Shown here: piece by piece, positions 16,168-23,378 of the stretch
Numbering within the stretch: position 1 is the first letter of the stretch
Layout: each line of letters begins with the position of its first letter
NCBI GenBank assembly: GCA_964651495.1
Contig: CAZYWP010000012.1
Coordinates: 1-40,941 of the forward strand
Direction of reading: 5' to 3'
From: CAZNVB01 sp964651495
GTDB lineage: Bacteria; Acidobacteriota; Aminicenantia; Aminicenantales; UBA8522
Length of the DNA: 40,941 nt
Translations under genes and position numbers: made by a program
Notes under the pieces: generated by a model
What the model saw: the letters and a program-made list of their open reading frames with translations, nothing else
Database searches by the model: none
Told to the model about the DNA's origin: nothing

Positions 16168-17103
16168 TCAGATGTAGCCTTTTACAGGGAAAAGACGGGG
16201 GACTATTTCGAAGGTCGCGGGCAGTGTGCCGAGCTGCTCTCCATCGAGTTCTAGAAGGACATCTCCTGCCTCTGCAGTCAGGGCTTCGATGTGGCGGCCG
16301 CGAACGAGGGAGATCTTGGGATGGGAGAGGTGGGTTCCCAGCAAAATCTTCCAGCCGTGGCGGCAGAACTCGAAGAATTTCATCCCTTTGACCAGGACGA
16401 GGTCGAACAAGCCGTCGTCCAGCCTTGCCTGCGGCGCGATCTTCATCCCCTTGCCGAAGATGCGGCCGTTAGCGATCGCTCCGATAAGGTATTCATCCTC
16501 GGGCAGATCCCGGCCGTCAACCCGGATCCGGACGCGGCGGCTCCGGTAATTGACCATCGCGGAGACAAGGCACTTGATGTAGGATGAGGCCTTCCGCTCC
16601 AGCCTTTGTTGGTTGACCCGCCGGACCACTTCCCCGCCAACGCCGAAGTCGGCGACGTTGAGGAAGAAGCGCTCCGCCTCCCTGCCGAACTGATCCCTGA
16701 ACGTTACCCGCCCGACATCGATGTGGGCGGAGGGGGCCTGGGTGATCACCTTGAGCGCGTCCCTCCATCCCTTCGGGATATTCAGGCTCCTGCTGAGGTC
16801 GCTCCCGGTCCCGGACGGCAGGATGCCTAACGCGGACTCGGGGTTGATGATCTTTTGATCCTCGAAAAAACCGTTGGCGATTTCGTTCATCGTGCCGTCG
16901 CCACCGACTCCGATGATCAACTCGTGTCCTCCCTTAATGGCCGAACGGGTGAGCTCGATCGCCTGCAGGGGTCCCTCCGTGAAATTGTAATTGAATTCGT
17001 GGATGAAGCTGCGGATGGTCTCTCTGATTTCCTTCCAGCGGCGGCGTGTCCGCCCCTGGTTGGACTCAGGGTTGACGATAACCTGGGTTTTGAGGCGTCG
17101 CAA
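16168..17103 (-). CDS. Diacylglycerol kinase-like lipid kinase (YegS/DgkB family)
   Basis: ATP-dependent lipid kinase, probably phosphorylating diacylglycerol or a related lipid at the cytoplasmic membrane face. Key motifs are VIVNPESNQGRT (family NP..G start), the catalytic-domain signature GVGGDGTMNEIANG, LGILPSGTGSDLSRSLNIP, DVGRV, FGVGGEVVRRV, ANGRIFGKGMKIAPQARLDDGLFDLVLV and LELDGEQLG. I place the start at TTG 17103 because AGGAG lies six bases upstream (17114-17110). A longer reading from 17193 adds residues without family similarity. Translation therefore begins inside the 3' end of the upstream membrane-protein gene. About 311 residues, normal for the family. The lipid substrate cannot be told from sequence. 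Confidence 0.9.
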   Translation of the reverse strand: MRRLKTQVIVNPESNQGRTRRRWKEIRETIRSFIHEFNYNFTEGPLQAIELTRSAIKGGHELIIGVGGDGTMNEIANGFFEDQKIINPESALGILPSGTGSDLSRSLNIPKGWRDALKVITQAPSAHIDVGRVTFRDQFGREAERFFLNVADFGVGGEVVRRVNQQRLERKASSYIKCLVSAMVNYRSRRVRIRVDGRDLPEDEYLIGAIANGRIFGKGMKIAPQARLDDGLFDLVLVKGMKFFEFCRHGWKILLGTHLSHPKISLVRGRHIEALTAEAGDVLLELDGEQLGTLPATFEIVPRLFPVKGYI

Positions 17104-17590
17104 TTCCAACTCCTGGGGGAGAACCGGGCGTTTTCCTGCCGAACAGGGAGGCGCCGATGACGCCGCCCAGCGCGCCGAACGCCGCAAAGACAACAGCCGA
17201 AATCAGGAGTCCAAGCATAAAAAGGGCCAGCGAGGTCCCTGCTCCGGCCCGGTCTATCCACGATTCCCAGCCTTCGGGCAGCTCCTCGAAGAACTGGGAG
17301 AACTGGTCCATGAATTTCTGGAGGAACTCCCGGTTCAGCGCATCGAACGGAAGGCTGACGAAGGCCTCCACGACGGCGGCCACGATCCCGGCGAAGATGC
17401 CGACGATAGCGCCGTCTCCGGGGGTCAGGGACACGGCCGAACGCCTGGCCAGGAGATGAGCGGCCAGCATCGCGCCGCCGATGATCCAGAGACAGCAGAA
17501 GCAGCTCAAAAACGGGAGCGCGGTGAGCAATCCGGCCACCGCTCCACCGATCAGGGCCGGCCTGAACATTCCCTGAGTCTGTTGGCTCAT
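17066..17590 (-). CDS. Small integral membrane protein of unknown function
   Basis: The 174-residue protein begins MSQQTQGMFRPALIGGAVAGLLTALPF. It has about four hydrophobic segments: residues 10-30, a Cys-rich one around LSCFCCLWIIGGAMLAAHLL, IVGIFAGIVAAVVEAFV, and LALFMLGLLISAVVFAAFGALGGVIGASLFG near the C-terminus. Glycine-zipper-like spacing is seen in the first and last helices. A polar loop with FLQKFMDQFSQFFEELPEGW separates the two halves. I do not recognise a named family. It sits between the DUF2085-like gene and the lipid kinase on the minus strand, overlapping the kinase start by 38 bases, so co-transcription is likely. Confidence 0.75.
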   Translation of the reverse strand: MSQQTQGMFRPALIGGAVAGLLTALPFLSCFCCLWIIGGAMLAAHLLARRSAVSLTPGDGAIVGIFAGIVAAVVEAFVSLPFDALNREFLQKFMDQFSQFFEELPEGWESWIDRAGAGTSLALFMLGLLISAVVFAAFGALGGVIGASLFGRKTPGSPPGVGIATPQNPGYRQP

Positions 17591-17622
17591 GCCTCCTCCT
17601 TCCTCCTCAATCTCAGCCTATT

Positions 17623-18171
17623 CTATGAGGAATCCGTCCGGGATTTCAAGCGATATTTTCTGGCCAGGACGAGCTCGACAACCCCGGTTAGAAAATAGAA
17701 CGGGAGGATGGCACCCCACAGGACTCCGGTGGCGGATCGGACCATGTTGGATGTCGACCAGAGCCCGCTGAAGTTGCCCAGCGCATCCAGGACGATCGGC
17801 GCCGAAACGGACAAAAATGCCGGCGTGGGAGGAAGGCGGAGCCGCCGGAACCCCCTGGATAGGGGATAGAATGCCAGGCCGGCCAGGAAACCCAGGTAAA
17901 TGCCCAGGCAGCGGGCGCAGACGGCAAGCGGGTGGCCGAAGAGATGGAAAGAACGGGTAGCAACCTGATGGCAGACCGGCGTATAGATGGCATAGACGAG
18001 CGCCTGCCACGACAATGACCGGCTTTTCAAATAGGGCGCCAAGAAAATACCGGCAAACCAGGCGGCGGCCCCGCAGGAGGTCAAAATATATGTCCAGAGG
18101 ACGGTTCTCCCGGGCGGAAGAACGCGGCTGTCCGGCACCCGGGGGCGCATAACGTTCCTGGCCTCAGGCAT
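17623..18171 (-). CDS. DUF2085-family membrane protein
   Basis: Multi-pass membrane protein of unknown function. The family signature is clear: VYAIYTPVCHQVATRSFHLFGHPLAVCARCLGIYLG, that is, the CHQ...RS...G..L.VCARC.GIY pattern with three conserved cysteines. Further hydrophobic segments are near residues 25-48, 90-105 (FLAGLAFYPL) and 145-165 (LPFYFLTGVVELVLA). ATG 18171 overlaps the upstream glycosyltransferase gene by eight bases. ATG 18150, with AGGA five bases before it, is an alternative start. The conserved Cys cluster suggests metal or redox chemistry, but that is inference. Confidence 0.85.
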   Translation of the reverse strand: MPEARNVMRPRVPDSRVLPPGRTVLWTYILTSCGAAAWFAGIFLAPYLKSRSLSWQALVYAIYTPVCHQVATRSFHLFGHPLAVCARCLGIYLGFLAGLAFYPLSRGFRRLRLPPTPAFLSVSAPIVLDALGNFSGLWSTSNMVRSATGVLWGAILPFYFLTGVVELVLARKYRLKSRTDSS

Positions 18172-19315
18172 ATCCTTTGATCCGGAGGAAGGCGAGACAT
18201 CCGATCAGGATGAAGATATCGATGGTAATGACCGACCAGGACATGAAGCGTGCGTAAAGATCCTTTCCCAAGAGATCATATAAAGATAAGGCAATAACGG
18301 CCCAGTTACAGCAGAGCAGGACTCTTCCGCCCGGGGGAAATTTGCCGAAATTGGCCAGAAGCAGCATCGTCGCCGGCGCGGCTGAGAGCAGCGTGTAGTC
18401 CCAGCCGAGCGGTGAAATAAGGGGGATCAGAGCTAGGAGAAGGAACCCCTCCAGGAGAATGGGCCGGGGGCAGGATTTCCCCCGGGCAGCAAGGAAGAAA
18501 GCGAGACCGGCCAGGAAACCGAGGACGATCAAATAGACGGGCAGGGAGAGGCTCTGGTTTGCCGTCCTCTTGAAGAGGAATCCAATAATGGAGACGTTGT
18601 CCTGAGCGCCCAAAAGAGATGGCGTTGAAGCGGACAGGGAAGACCTCCATTCTTCGAGTATTTGGAAATTGCCTTTCAGCCCGTAGAAGAGAGATGGAGC
18701 AAGAACGGCCAGGAACAGAACTCCCAGTCCGATGGCGAGGGACCGCCATTTTTTCTTGAGGACGAAATAGGGCAAGAAGATCGCCGCGTAGGGCTTGAGC
18801 GCCGTCGCCAGACCCCAGAAGGCACCGGGCTCGATGAATTTCCTTCCCGGCGGTGGGCGGTTCGCCTCCATCCGCTGGATCATCAGCACCAGAATCAGAG
18901 TGATCAGCGCGTTGATCTGTCCGAGCTGGAGCTCGCGCAGGAAATACCTGCCCAGTATAAGGAAGGTCAGACCGACGAGCAGCGGCCCCGTCTTGTTGTC
19001 TTCCGCGATCAGCCTGAGTGAGATAAAGAAGATCAGGACGCTGGAAACGAACACGATTCCGAACCAGATGGCCTTGGCGGCTGATAGCGGGAGAGTGGTC
19101 AGCGGAAGGTACAGGAAAGCGGAAAAGGGGAGGTATTTGAACTGATAGTGGCCGTCGGAGGTCCGGTAGAGAGTCTCTCCCAGCCGGAGCCTTTGGGCGG
19201 CTCGGTAATTGACCTCGAAATCCACCATTTCGTCTTGGACTTTAAGAATGAAAACGATTGCGGCCAGAGAGGCAAGGAGGAAAAGGACGAGGAGGAAAAA
19301 CCTGCGGCGGGCCAT
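18164..19315 (-). CDS. GT87-like (DUF2029) polyprenol-phosphate-sugar glycosyltransferase, membrane
   Basis: Polytopic membrane protein resembling the GT-C fold family GT87 (alpha-mannosyltransferase PimE type), which transfers sugars from polyprenyl-phosphate donors outside the membrane. The 383-residue protein has an N-terminal membrane helix followed by DFEVNYRAAQRLRLGETLYR, the acidic first extracytoplasmic loop typical of the family, then QFKYLPFSAFLYLPL. About nine hydrophobic segments follow, with NALITLILVLMIQRM, GAFWGLATALKPYAAIFLPYF and LIPLISPLGWDYTLL as recognisable family blocks. Acceptor and sugar are unknown. It heads a minus-strand cluster of three membrane proteins and a lipid kinase, so a role in envelope lipid or glycan metabolism is plausible. 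Confidence 0.8.
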   Translation of the reverse strand: MARRRFFLLVLFLLASLAAIVFILKVQDEMVDFEVNYRAAQRLRLGETLYRTSDGHYQFKYLPFSAFLYLPLTTLPLSAAKAIWFGIVFVSSVLIFFISLRLIAEDNKTGPLLVGLTFLILGRYFLRELQLGQINALITLILVLMIQRMEANRPPPGRKFIEPGAFWGLATALKPYAAIFLPYFVLKKKWRSLAIGLGVLFLAVLAPSLFYGLKGNFQILEEWRSSLSASTPSLLGAQDNVSIIGFLFKRTANQSLSLPVYLIVLGFLAGLAFFLAARGKSCPRPILLEGFLLLALIPLISPLGWDYTLLSAAPATMLLLANFGKFPPGGRVLLCCNWAVIALSLYDLLGKDLYARFMSWSVITIDIFILIGCLAFLRIKGYA

Positions 19316-19570
19316 TGTGCCTTCAGGCTAATGAAGCCGTCATATTTTGTCAACTTGACGTTGGGTGATGTAGATAATCTGCTGCGACGGTCATCCGTGA
19401 TAGCCCTATTCGAATAGAAGCGGCGGGTGGCGTGGTTCGGGGGTTTTCAGGGGGGAAGAGGCGAGGGTGTTGGGTGAGGAAGCCCGTCGAAGACTGAGCG
19501 GGCACGGTTTCTCGACTAAAAGGAGAGAAGAGCGAAGGATGAGGAGGTGCTTGCTATTTTCAATTATCAT
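19316..19570 (+). other. Non-coding divergent intergenic region
   Basis: About 255 bases between the divergent GT87-like and protease-fold genes. A weak minus-strand promoter (TTGACA at 19353-19348, then TAGCCT after 17 bp) could serve the GT87 operon. I see no RNA gene, hairpin terminator or credible ORF in the rest. Confidence 0.4.
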
Positions 19571-19599
19571 TTGACAGAATAAACCGCTCCGTGTAAATT
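19571..19599 (+). promoter_or_regulatory. Sigma70-type promoter of the protease-fold/TPR gene
   Basis: Perfect TTGACA (19571-19576), 17-bp spacer and TAAATT (19594-19599). A start near 19606 leaves a leader of about 27 bases containing two purine-rich GGAGG-like sites before ATG 19633. Confidence 0.6.
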
Positions 19600-19632
19600 T
19601 GTCTCAGAATGCCGATAAAAGGAGGACGGAGG

Positions 19633-21462
19633 ATGACCACGAAGCCCCGATTTTTGCCTTGGATCGCCGTGTTTTTTGCGGCCGCCGTGTTCCTTTTCCC
19701 CCAGACCGAGGAGGCCAACAAAATATACGAACAGAATAAGGAAGGCGTACTCTCGCTATATGTTTATGGAGCCAACAAAGACCTGCTGGCCAAGGGGGTC
19801 GGGTTCGCGTTGAGTGAGGATGTGATCATCACCAGCTATCACCTGGTCAGCAATGCCGGAGAGGTCGAGGGCGTCAACATCAAGGAGAAAAAAATGAAGG
19901 TCGAGGGCATCATCGCCGTCGACCGCAGCCTGGATGTCGCCCTGCTCAAGGTCAAAGGAAAAGTCCAGCCCGTCGCCCTGGGGAACTCGGATGAGCTCCA
20001 GGAAGGCGCCCGGGTCTTCGGACTCGGGGCGAACGAAACCGGCGATATCGTCATCTCCGAGGGAACGGTCCGGAAAGCGCTCCGGCTGGCAGACAACCTT
20101 CAGGTGCTCGAGACGTCCCTCTCGATTCCCGAGGGGTTCAACGGCGGGCCGCTGGTCAACCTGAGCGGCCAGGCAGTCGGGATTGTCCTCATCCTCGAGA
20201 GGACCGCCAAAATAGCCATCCCCGCCAATTCATGGAGCGGCCTGCCCAGAGCAGGTAAAATCACCGAGTTTAAAAACTGGGCCAAAGAAGATTATTTCGG
20301 CGGTCCGGAGGGAACCTACCTGGCCGGCCGGATTTTTGCTGCGCTCGATGACCTTGGGAATGCCTCTAAGTTTCTGGAGCGAGTGGTCAAAGCCAACCCC
20401 TCTCTGGTGGAGGCACAAGCCCTGATAGCCGATATCTATACAAAGCAGCGGAATTATGCGGCGGCGGTGAGCGCCTATCAGAAAGTCGTCGAGCTCGACC
20501 CGTCGCGCGCGGCCGTCTATGCCGGGTTGGGGGACATCTATTTCCGGACGCAGCGCTGGAATGATACCGTGGCCGCCCTGGAGAAGGCCTATTCCCTCAA
20601 CGGCGAGAACAAGGCCGCTCTCTTCACTATCGGCAACGCTTATGACGAGTTACGCGATTTCGCCAAGGCTGCCGATGCCTATGAGAGATTCCTGAAGACA
20701 AACCCCGAGATGGCCTGGACCGGCTACCTGCGTCTGGGCCTGGCGCGCCAGCAGCTCGGCCAGTTCGACCTGGCTGTGGTGGCGCTCGAATCCGCCCGCA
20801 AAGACCAGCCTAAGGATATCAAAGTCAATGAAAGCCTGGCCCTGTCCTACCAGAAGGCCGGGCAACTCGAACAGGCCGAAGCTGTCTTGAAAGGGCTGGC
20901 CGAGATCACCCCGGCCGCAGCCACCAAATATTACAGCGATATCGTGAAAATGTACGATGATGCCGGCCGGAACGAAAACGCCATCGAGGCGGCCAGGAAG
21001 GTCATCGAGCTCAACCCGAAGAGCGAGATTGCCATTTTCAACCTCGGGATCATGTTTCAAAAGCTCAAGAGATACGAAGAGGCCATCGCCACCTTCCAGC
21101 AGGCCCTTCAGGTCAAGCCCGATTATGACGCCGCCCATTACAACATCGGGCTGTGCTATTTTAGCCTGAAAAAGCACAAGGAGGCCGTCGGCGCCTTCAG
21201 AAATTATGTGGCCCTCGTCCCTGACAATGCGGATGCCTGGCTCAACATCGGAGTCGGCTACATGCAGATCAAGGATTTCGAATCGGCCCTCGATCCGCTG
21301 AAGAAATGCGTCGAACTCCGGCCGGACTACGGCGTGGCGCTCTTCAACCTGGCCATCACCTACCTGAACCTCAAGGACAACTACAGCGCCCGGGACGTCT
21401 ATAAGACCCTGGTCACGGTCGCGCCCGACCTCGCCGAGAAGCTGAAAAAGCACCTGAGATAA
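19633..21462 (+). CDS. Exported trypsin-fold pseudoprotease with C-terminal TPR array
   Basis: A 609-residue exported protein: signal peptide (residues about 1-28, FLPWIAVFFAAAVFLFP), an HtrA/trypsin-like domain (about 30-190), then roughly ten tetratricopeptide repeats to the C-terminus. In the protease domain His70 (VIITSYHLV) and Asp101 (DRSLDVALLKV) are present. The nucleophile motif GNSGGPL reads GFNGGPLVNLSG, with Asn170 in place of serine, so proteolysis is not expected. TPR signatures are regular (AAVYAGLGDIYFRTQRWNDTV, DAAHYNIGLCYFSLKKHKEAV). I chose ATG 19633 over 19609 because of the GGAGG sequence before it. It probably acts as a periplasmic scaffold or sensor; partners are unknown. 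A strong promoter precedes it. Confidence 0.85.
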   Translation: MTTKPRFLPWIAVFFAAAVFLFPQTEEANKIYEQNKEGVLSLYVYGANKDLLAKGVGFALSEDVIITSYHLVSNAGEVEGVNIKEKKMKVEGIIAVDRSLDVALLKVKGKVQPVALGNSDELQEGARVFGLGANETGDIVISEGTVRKALRLADNLQVLETSLSIPEGFNGGPLVNLSGQAVGIVLILERTAKIAIPANSWSGLPRAGKITEFKNWAKEDYFGGPEGTYLAGRIFAALDDLGNASKFLERVVKANPSLVEAQALIADIYTKQRNYAAAVSAYQKVVELDPSRAAVYAGLGDIYFRTQRWNDTVAALEKAYSLNGENKAALFTIGNAYDELRDFAKAADAYERFLKTNPEMAWTGYLRLGLARQQLGQFDLAVVALESARKDQPKDIKVNESLALSYQKAGQLEQAEAVLKGLAEITPAAATKYYSDIVKMYDDAGRNENAIEAARKVIELNPKSEIAIFNLGIMFQKLKRYEEAIATFQQALQVKPDYDAAHYNIGLCYFSLKKHKEAVGAFRNYVALVPDNADAWLNIGVGYMQIKDFESALDPLKKCVELRPDYGVALFNLAITYLNLKDNYSARDVYKTLVTVAPDLAEKLKKHLR

Positions 21463-21480
21463 TGCCTTTCCTGGGAGGCG

Positions 21481-21503
21481 GGGAGGGGGCGAATCGCCCT
21501 CCC
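21481..21503 (+). terminator. GC-rich hairpin after the TPR gene
   Basis: Downstream of the stop at 21462, GGGCG and CGCCC form a stem around AAT, extended by flanking G and C runs (GGGAGGG / CCCTCCC) with a small bulge. No T tract follows, so it is either a weak or Rho-assisted terminator or a chance structure. Confidence 0.35.
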
Positions 21504-21525
21504 TTGCCCCAGGCGCACTCCATGT

Positions 21526-21554
21526 TTGACATTCGGCCGGAAATATGGTAGAAA
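21526..21554 (+). promoter_or_regulatory. Promoter of tRNA-Leu (and possibly tig)
   Basis: Perfect TTGACA (21526-21531), 17-bp spacer, TAGAAA (21549-21554). It is placed about 70 bp upstream of the mature tRNA 5' end, leaving a leader for RNase P removal. Confidence 0.5.
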
Positions 21555-21626
21555 TTAGTTCTATTCCAGCACCTGAGGGCATCAACTCCTCCTCATCATT
21601 CGACGGTTTTCAAGTTTATTAATCCT

Positions 21627-21711
21627 GGGCAGGTGGCGGAATAGGCAGACGCGCTAGGCTTAGGACCTAGTTCCTGTTGAAGGAGTGCGGGTTCGAGTCC
21701 CGCTCTGCCCA
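21627..21711 (+). tRNA. tRNA-Leu (anticodon UAG)
   Basis: 85-nt class II tRNA. The acceptor stem GGGCAGG pairs with TCTGCCC (one G-U). The anticodon stem CTAGG/CCTAG encloses the loop CTTAGGA with anticodon TAG, reading CUA leucine codons. A long variable arm (TCCT...AGGA), the T-arm loop GTTCGAGTCC and discriminator A at 21711 fit leucine identity. CCA is not encoded. It lies 86 bp before tig. Confidence 0.95.
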
Positions 21712-21797
21712 TTGGAATACGAATTCCCTACCGCCGGGCCGGGTCCGGGTTTCCGGCAGCGGCGCCGGAGGGATACTGGAAAAAGATTGGGAGGCGC

Positions 21798-23078
21798 ATG
21801 ATCAACGAATCGACGGACAAGATCAAAGCCCGGGTCACCGCTCCGAGCCCGAGCCGGCGAGAACTGGAGGTCGAAGTCGACCCCGCCGAGACCGCCCGGG
21901 AGTTCGAGAAAACTCTGGCCGATTATGCTTCGCGGGCCGGGCTGCCCGGGTTTCGCCGGGGGAAAGCCCCCAAGGACATGGTCAAACGCCTTTTCTACGC
22001 CGAGATCAAGGACGCGGTCATCGAAGCCCTGGCGCCGAGGGCCTTGCGGGAGAGCCTGAGAGCAGAACGGATCAGCCCTGTCGGCACGCCGCTCATCCGG
22101 GAGGTCTCTTTCAGGGAGGGAGAGCCGTTCCGGTTCAAGGCGGTCGTCGAGGTCCTGCCCGAGTTCGAGTTACCCCCGTACAAAAAAATCAAAGCCAAGA
22201 AACGCGAGGTCGTGGTCGGAGAGGAGGACGTCGACCATTCCCTGGAGGAGCTGCGCCAGAAATCGGCCGAATACGTCCCCGCGGCGGAAAGGGGAGTGGC
22301 GGACGGGGACTACGTCGTCGTTGAGTGGAAGGGAAAGGACCTCAAAACGAAGAGGCTTCTGCCCACAGAAAAAGTCCTCGTCCTGGCCGGCCATCCGGAC
22401 AACGAGAAGATGCTCAACGATAACCTGACCGGACTCCGTCCCCAGGAAACATGCCGCTTCGTCATCGCCTATCCGGCCGACCACGCCCAGAAAAAACTGG
22501 CCGGACGGACCATAGAATACGAAGTCCGGGTCGTTTCCATCAAGGAAAAAAGGGTCCCCGAACTCAGCGATGAGTGGGCCAAGGACCTGGGCGAGTACGA
22601 AAACCTGACTGCGTTGCGGGAGAAAATCCGCCAGGAGCTCCTCAAGGCAAAAGAGGAAAATGCCCGGAGGGACATGGGTGATGAGATCGTCGGAGATCTC
22701 TTGGGAAAACTGGATATCGAGATCCCCGAGTCTCTGCTGGCCGAGGAGACGCAGGCGCTCTTAAGCCGCTGGGCTTCCTCTCTCCCCCGCGAAATCCCGG
22801 CCGGCCAGGTGGAGGAGCTGAAGCAGAAGGCCCGGGCGCAAGCCGGACGAAATATCAAGGAAAGCCTGGTGCTGACAAAGCTCGCCGAAAGGGAAAAATT
22901 GGCCGTCAGCGACGAGGAAATCGAGGAGGAAATCAAAAGCATGGCCAGAAAAAATAACATCCCCCTGGCCCAGCTGATCGAAAACATCCATCAAGAGGGC
23001 CGGCGGGAGGACCTGAGAAACAGCCTGCGCCTGAGGAAAGCGGTTGACTTTCTCTTCCAAAACGCGGTATTATATTAG
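21798..23078 (+). CDS. tig: Trigger factor
   Basis: Ribosome-associated chaperone that meets nascent chains at the exit tunnel. The 426-residue protein has the N-terminal ribosome-binding domain with the signature GLPGFRRGKAPKDMV (GFRxGxxP, about residues 50-64). A central FKBP-like domain follows (about 150-250), then a helical C-terminal chaperone domain (LTALREKIRQELLKAKEENARR, IPESLLAEETQALL, VDFLFQNAVLY). The PPIase domain is degenerate: the usual aromatic active-site stretches (FEGG and IPGFE) are absent, with LAGHPDNEKMLNDNLTGL in their place. Prolyl isomerase activity is therefore doubtful. It precedes a clpP remnant and lon, matching the common tig-clpP-clpX-lon order. Confidence 0.93.
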   Translation: MINESTDKIKARVTAPSPSRRELEVEVDPAETAREFEKTLADYASRAGLPGFRRGKAPKDMVKRLFYAEIKDAVIEALAPRALRESLRAERISPVGTPLIREVSFREGEPFRFKAVVEVLPEFELPPYKKIKAKKREVVVGEEDVDHSLEELRQKSAEYVPAAERGVADGDYVVVEWKGKDLKTKRLLPTEKVLVLAGHPDNEKMLNDNLTGLRPQETCRFVIAYPADHAQKKLAGRTIEYEVRVVSIKEKRVPELSDEWAKDLGEYENLTALREKIRQELLKAKEENARRDMGDEIVGDLLGKLDIEIPESLLAEETQALLSRWASSLPREIPAGQVEELKQKARAQAGRNIKESLVLTKLAEREKLAVSDEEIEEEIKSMARKNNIPLAQLIENIHQEGRREDLRNSLRLRKAVDFLFQNAVLY

Positions 23079-23086
23079 TACCCCCC

Positions 23087-23248
23087 ATGACATTAATCCC
23101 CTTTGTTGTCGAGCAGGACGGCCGGACTGAGCGGGCTTATGATATCCACAGCCGTCTGCTTAAGGATCATATCGTCTTCATCGGGAGCGAGAAAACCGAT
23201 GACGTGGCCAACGTGGAAGTATCTCATTCTATTATAATTACTGGATAA
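23087..23248 (+). pseudogene. clpP: Truncated clpP: N-terminal remnant of the ClpP peptidase
   Basis: Begins eight bases after tig with ATG 23087 and reads MTLIPFVVEQDGRTERAYDI, then HSRLLKDHIVFIGSEKTDD and VANVEV, a clear match to the conserved ClpP N-terminus (VPYVVEQ..RGER.YDIYSRLLKERIIFLG...D..AN). Similarity stops after about codon 45, and the frame ends at TAA 23246-23248 (53 codons). Everything bearing the catalytic Ser, His and Asp is absent. The following 130 bases to lon hold no clpX. This is a deletion remnant or an assembly join. It is the expected position for clpP between tig and lon. Confidence 0.88.
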
Positions 23249-23378
23249 ATGAGGGAGGAAAAGGAACGCCCTTAAGAGGCCGATTTCCTGACTTTCCCGC
23301 AGATTATAGGCGCCCTGCAGATAGTGCAAGACAGCGAATTGAGCTTCGAACGACTAAAAAGAGCAGTGGGAGAATAAG
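23249..23378 (+). other. Short region between clpP remnant and lon
   Basis: The last 33 codons before lon (23276-23377) are open without a start codon and read like a protein C-terminus (LSFERLKRAVGE then TAA). I cannot assign it to clpX or another family. It may be the 3' end of a gene fused here by the deletion that removed most of clpP. Confidence 0.35.

Noticed and set aside
17104..17193. Longer N-terminus for the lipid kinase
   Set aside because: The added residues lie within the upstream membrane-protein gene in another frame and lack family similarity. TTG 17103 has a well-spaced AGGAG.
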